Origin: Haematobia irritans
Lineage: Eukaryota > Arthropoda > Insecta > Diptera > Muscidae
Direction of reading: 5' to 3'
Assembly (NCBI RefSeq): GCF_050003625.1
Contig: NC_134398.1
Span: 66,100,891-66,164,890, forward strand
DNA length: 64,000 bases
Shown: positions 61,335-64,000 of the stretch, one piece after another
Numbering within the stretch: position 1 is the stretch's first letter
Layout of the letters: each line of letters begins with the position of its first letter
Program-made: the position numbers and the translations under genes
The notes under the pieces: generated by a model
Told to the model about the DNA's origin: nothing
The model's database searches: none
Seen by the model: only the letters and a program-made list of their open reading frames with translations

Positions 61335-62528
61335 CAAATAAGGAAAGTCTAAAGTCGGGCGGTGCCGACTATATTATACCCTGCACCACTTTGTAGATCT
61401 AAATTTCCGATATCATATCACATCCGTCAAATGTGTTGGGGGCTATATATAACGGTTTGTCCCAAATACATACATTTAAATATCACTCGTTCTGGACAGA
61501 ATTTGATAGACTTCTACAAAATCTATAGACTCAAAATTTAAGTCGGCTAATGCACTAGGGTGGAACACAATGTTAGTAAAAAAATATTGGAAACGTTTAA
61601 ATCTGAAGCAGTTTTGAGGAAACTTCGCAAAAGTTTATTTATGATTTATCGCTCGATATATATGTATTAGAAGTTTAGGAAAATCAGAGTCATTTTTACA
61701 ACCCGACTAAGCAGTGGTGATTTTACAAGGAAAATTTTTCTAAAAAAAAAAAATTCAACTAAATCGGAGAAAAAAATTGGCCTCTGTGGTCATATGAGTG
61801 TAAATCGGCCGAAAGCTATATATTGGAGCTATATCTAAATCTGAACCGATTTCAACTAAATTTGGCACACATAGCTACAATGCTAATTCTACTCCCTGTG
61901 CAAAATTTCAACTAAATCGGAGCAAAAAATTGGCCTCTGTGGTCATATGAGTGTAAATCGGGCGAAAGCTATATATGGGAGCTATATTTAAATCTGAACC
62001 GATTTCAACCAAATTTGGCACGCATAGCTACAATGCTAATTCTACTCCCTGTGCAAAATTTCAACCAAATTGGGGGTAAAACTCTGGCTTCTGGGACCGT
62101 ATTAGTCCATATCGGGCGAAAGATATGTATGGGAGCTATATCTAAATCTGAACCGATTTCAATAAAATTGGCACACTTGACTATAGTACTAATTGTTCTT
62201 CTTGTGCAAAATTTTAAGCAAATTAGGGTAAAACTCTGGCTTCTGGGGCCATATAAGTCCATATCGGGCGAAATATATATATATATGGGAGCTATATCTA
62301 AATCTGAACCGATTTCTTCCAAAATCAATAGGGATCTATTCTGAGCCAAAACACATACTTGTGCTAAATTTCAAGTCGACGGACAGACGGACATCGCTAT
62401 ATCGACTCAAGAGCCCACCCTGAGCATTTTTGCCAAAGACACCATGTGTCTATCTCGTCTCCTTCTGGGTGTTGCAAACATATGCACTAACTTATAATAC
62501 CCTGTTCCACAGTGTGGAGCAGGGTATA
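61335..62528 (-). mobile_element. HINE subfamily A (copy A5)
   Basis: Left end caaataaggaaagtctaaag and gtcgggcggtgccgac. Three to four array units. A short GACGGAC tract (62379-62391). Right end aacttataataccctgttcc-acagtgtggagcagggtata. This right end differs from A2/A4 and matches A3, so A3 and A5 form a subgroup. Confidence 0.87.
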
Positions 62529-62665
62529 AAAATGTCGCACGATTTCCAAAAATATTAGGTACGAACTACTGTATGGTTAAAATGATTCGGCACCAATGAT
62601 TGCTTTTCTTCCATTAGTTTCATAACTTGTGGTTAAAAAGTACATATTTCCTTGTTTTACTGAAG

Positions 62666-63010
62666 GGAGTCACATTAGTGCATGCCCGCCTTGCATACAC
62701 AGGTCGTGGGTTCGATTCCTGCTTCGACCGAACACCAATAAGTTTTTCAGCGGTGGATTATTCTACCTAAGTAAAGCTGGTGACATTTCTGAGGGTTTTC
62801 AAAGCTTCTCTAAGTGGTTTCACTGCTATGTGGAACGCCGTTCGGACTCGGCTATAAAAAGGAGGTCCCTTGTCATTGAGCTTAACATGGAGTCGGGCAG
62901 AACTCAGTGATAAGAGAGAAGTTCACCACTGTGGTATCACAATGGACTGAATAGTCTAAGTGAGCCTGATACATCGGGCTGCTACCTAATCTAATCTAAC
63001 CTAACCTAAC
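62666..63010 (+). mobile_element. Complete tRNA-derived SINE (345 bp) with target duplication
   Basis: The head has tRNA-like promoter sequence: cacattagtgcatgcccgcc (A-box region) and gtgggttcgattcctgcttc (B box). The body includes tcggactcggctataaaaag and ggactgaatagtctaagtga; the tail is ctaacctaacctaac. Flanks CTTGTTTTACTGAAG (62651-62665) and CTTGTTTTGACGAAG (63011-63025) match at 13 of 15 positions, the imprint of LINE-mediated insertion. SINEs are transcribed by RNA polymerase III and encode no protein. Confidence 0.88.
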
Positions 63011-63100
63011 CTTGTTTTGACGAAGCATTGTGGAGATTTCAAAAAGTGGAGTACAACACACTCCATTTACTTATGTGTAGGATATAATTTGTTTTGGTTT

Positions 63101-63107
63101 CTTGCAG
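63101..63107 (+). promoter_or_regulatory. Possible 3' splice site in the 5' UTR of the Ly6 gene
   Basis: ttgttttggtttcttgcag is a good fly-type pyrimidine tract plus CAG, 100 bp before the start codon. If used, the untranslated leader continues in an upstream exon. Not proven. Confidence 0.3.
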
Positions 63108-63206
63108 TGTTTTTAATTGAATTGTTTTTCCTTATTCGTATTTGAAGTTTTTTATGTCATTGAAATAAAATTATTTTTCCAAAATCTCGTCTCTATTTCT
63201 CTGAGC

Positions 63207-63636
63207 ATGAAATATCTCAATCGATTTCTTTTATTTTGGATTCTGGCGTACATTAACACAAACGGAGGTATAATTGATCTATCCATAAATATTAACTGAT
63301 TGATTTTATTTTCTTCAAGCACATTGTTTGCACTGCTATAAGTGTATGACAGAGGATTTTGCCGATTGTGGGAATGTCCTTCACAACGATCTATTTCTTC
63401 AAAAATGTTCGGATGGTTTTGATTTCTGCACATTGGTATGGACTAAAGAGAATGCCGTAGAACGTGGTTGCAGCAACGGTACAGTGTGCGAGGAGTACAA
63501 AGGCGATGCAATCAATCATTGTTGCACTTGTACGAAAGACGGATGTAATTGGGGCAAAGAGTCCTGTAATGGTCAGATAATGCGGAAGGCTAATGCAATA
63601 ATTGCTGTTGTGATAATAGTTCTAAAAATTGTTTAG
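63207..63636 (+). CDS. Ly6/three-finger (quiver-type) GPI-anchored protein, two coding exons
   Basis: Predicted 125-residue secreted protein of the Ly6/uPAR (arthropod quiver-like) superfamily. Exon 1 is 63207-63267 and exon 2 is 63320-63636, joined across a 52-bp intron (G|GTATAA ... TTCTTCAAG|C, phase 1), which restores GCA. Residues 1-21 (MKYLNRFLLFWILAYINTNG) form a signal peptide. The domain runs from LHCYKC (C26, C29) through C37, C50, C57, RGC (C71), C77 and CCTC (C88-C91) to the family-typical CN (C96-N97), with an extra C103. Residues 111-125 are hydrophobic, fitting a GPI signal with attachment near N104. Insect relatives act at the cell surface in channel regulation, septate junctions or circadian output; which role applies here is unknown. 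It is the only convincing host gene in the window, and both exons are free of repeats. Confidence 0.85.
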
Positions 63637-63670
63637 TACTTATTCGCAGAGCAAATTTTAGGTCGTAATT

Positions 63671-63676
63671 AATAAA
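63671..63676 (+). terminator. Polyadenylation signal AATAAA for the Ly6 gene
   Basis: Canonical hexamer 35 bp after the stop codon of the Ly6 gene. Confidence 0.6.
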
Positions 63677-63950
63677 AATATGTACGTATTTCATCTTGGG
63701 AAGGATCATAAATTTTGTCAAATTCGGAAATTCCAAAATTCATTTTTTAAACAAGCTTAGATTTTTGATTCGTATTAATAGGAACAATGATCGTAATGGT
63801 GGTACTCGTTGTAGACTAACGTCCGAAATTTAAATATTTGCTTGTTGCACAAACAAGTTGAACGCAGAGCATCATATTGAATCTCAAACGTAGGAGGATT
63901 GCCTCTTATATTTCGGGATTGGGCAACTCTAGTGTATGAAAAAACAAAAA

Positions 63951-64000
63951 CAATTAAAGAAAGTCTAAAGTCGAGCGCCCCGACTAAATTATACTATTAT
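63951..64000 (-). mobile_element. HINE subfamily A, left end only (runs out of window)
   Basis: caattaaagaaagtctaaag, gtcgagcgccccgactaaat: the usual end with its palindrome changed to a different self-complementary form. Confidence 0.75.

Larger units (their letters stand above)
61263..63079 (-). mobile_element. MITE F copy split by HINE A5 and a SINE
   Basis: Blocks at 61263-61334, 62529-62665 and 63011-63079 follow the order of the F copy at 44676-46684 (gttcaatgtgaactaaa; gaactactgtatggttaaaa; ggagatttcaaaaagtggag). The outer left end is missing. Confidence 0.7.

Overview
The window looks like nuclear DNA from a higher fly, most likely a calyptrate (house fly, stable fly or blow fly type). 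The evidence is the AT-rich composition, a very high load of DINE-1-like non-autonomous Helentron relatives (called HINE below), Tc1/mariner relics, a tRNA-derived SINE with a TAACC-type tail, and a single fly-type host gene. I see no prokaryotic features, CRISPR array, rRNA or functional tRNA.

Almost the whole window is transposon sequence, much of it nested. Region 1-5545: a MITE (called F) interrupted by a HINE, a second MITE (H) and another HINE, which is itself split by a DD37E mariner. Region 6866-9482: a short hAT-like element with an 8-bp target duplication, split by a HINE that is split by another HINE. Region 9550-14200: MITEs and two HINEs arranged tail to tail. Region 15580-22690: HINEs of a subfamily with a 29-bp minisatellite, plus MITEs and a 37-bp inverted repeat. 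Region 22750-33420: MITE H, a HINE/mariner chimera, a MITE nested in a MITE, the best-preserved DD37E mariner, and a pogo-like MITE. Region 34320-43430: MITE E, a HINE, a gypsy-type integrase relic, an internally deleted DD41D mariner, a non-LTR reverse-transcriptase relic, SINE heads and a second hAT-like MITE. Region 44240-56840: two three-level nests. Region 58190-63080: MITEs F, E and J, long microsatellites, a HINE and a complete SINE with target duplication.

The only convincing host gene is at 63207-63636: a two-exon gene for a 125-residue secreted, probably GPI-anchored Ly6/three-finger protein. All long open frames inside HINE arrays and microsatellites are artefacts of repeats. The transposase, integrase and reverse-transcriptase frames are all broken or truncated, except the 237-codon DD41D frame, which is open but lacks the DNA-binding region.

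No new protein-based system is visible. What stands out is the record of nested insertions: it fixes element boundaries, gives a relative order of transposition, and shows several HINE subfamilies keeping one architecture and a central period of about 152 bp while their sequences diverge. Family names (DINE-1/HINE, DD37E, rosa-like DD41D, hAT, pogo) rest on structure and remembered family features; no database search was possible.
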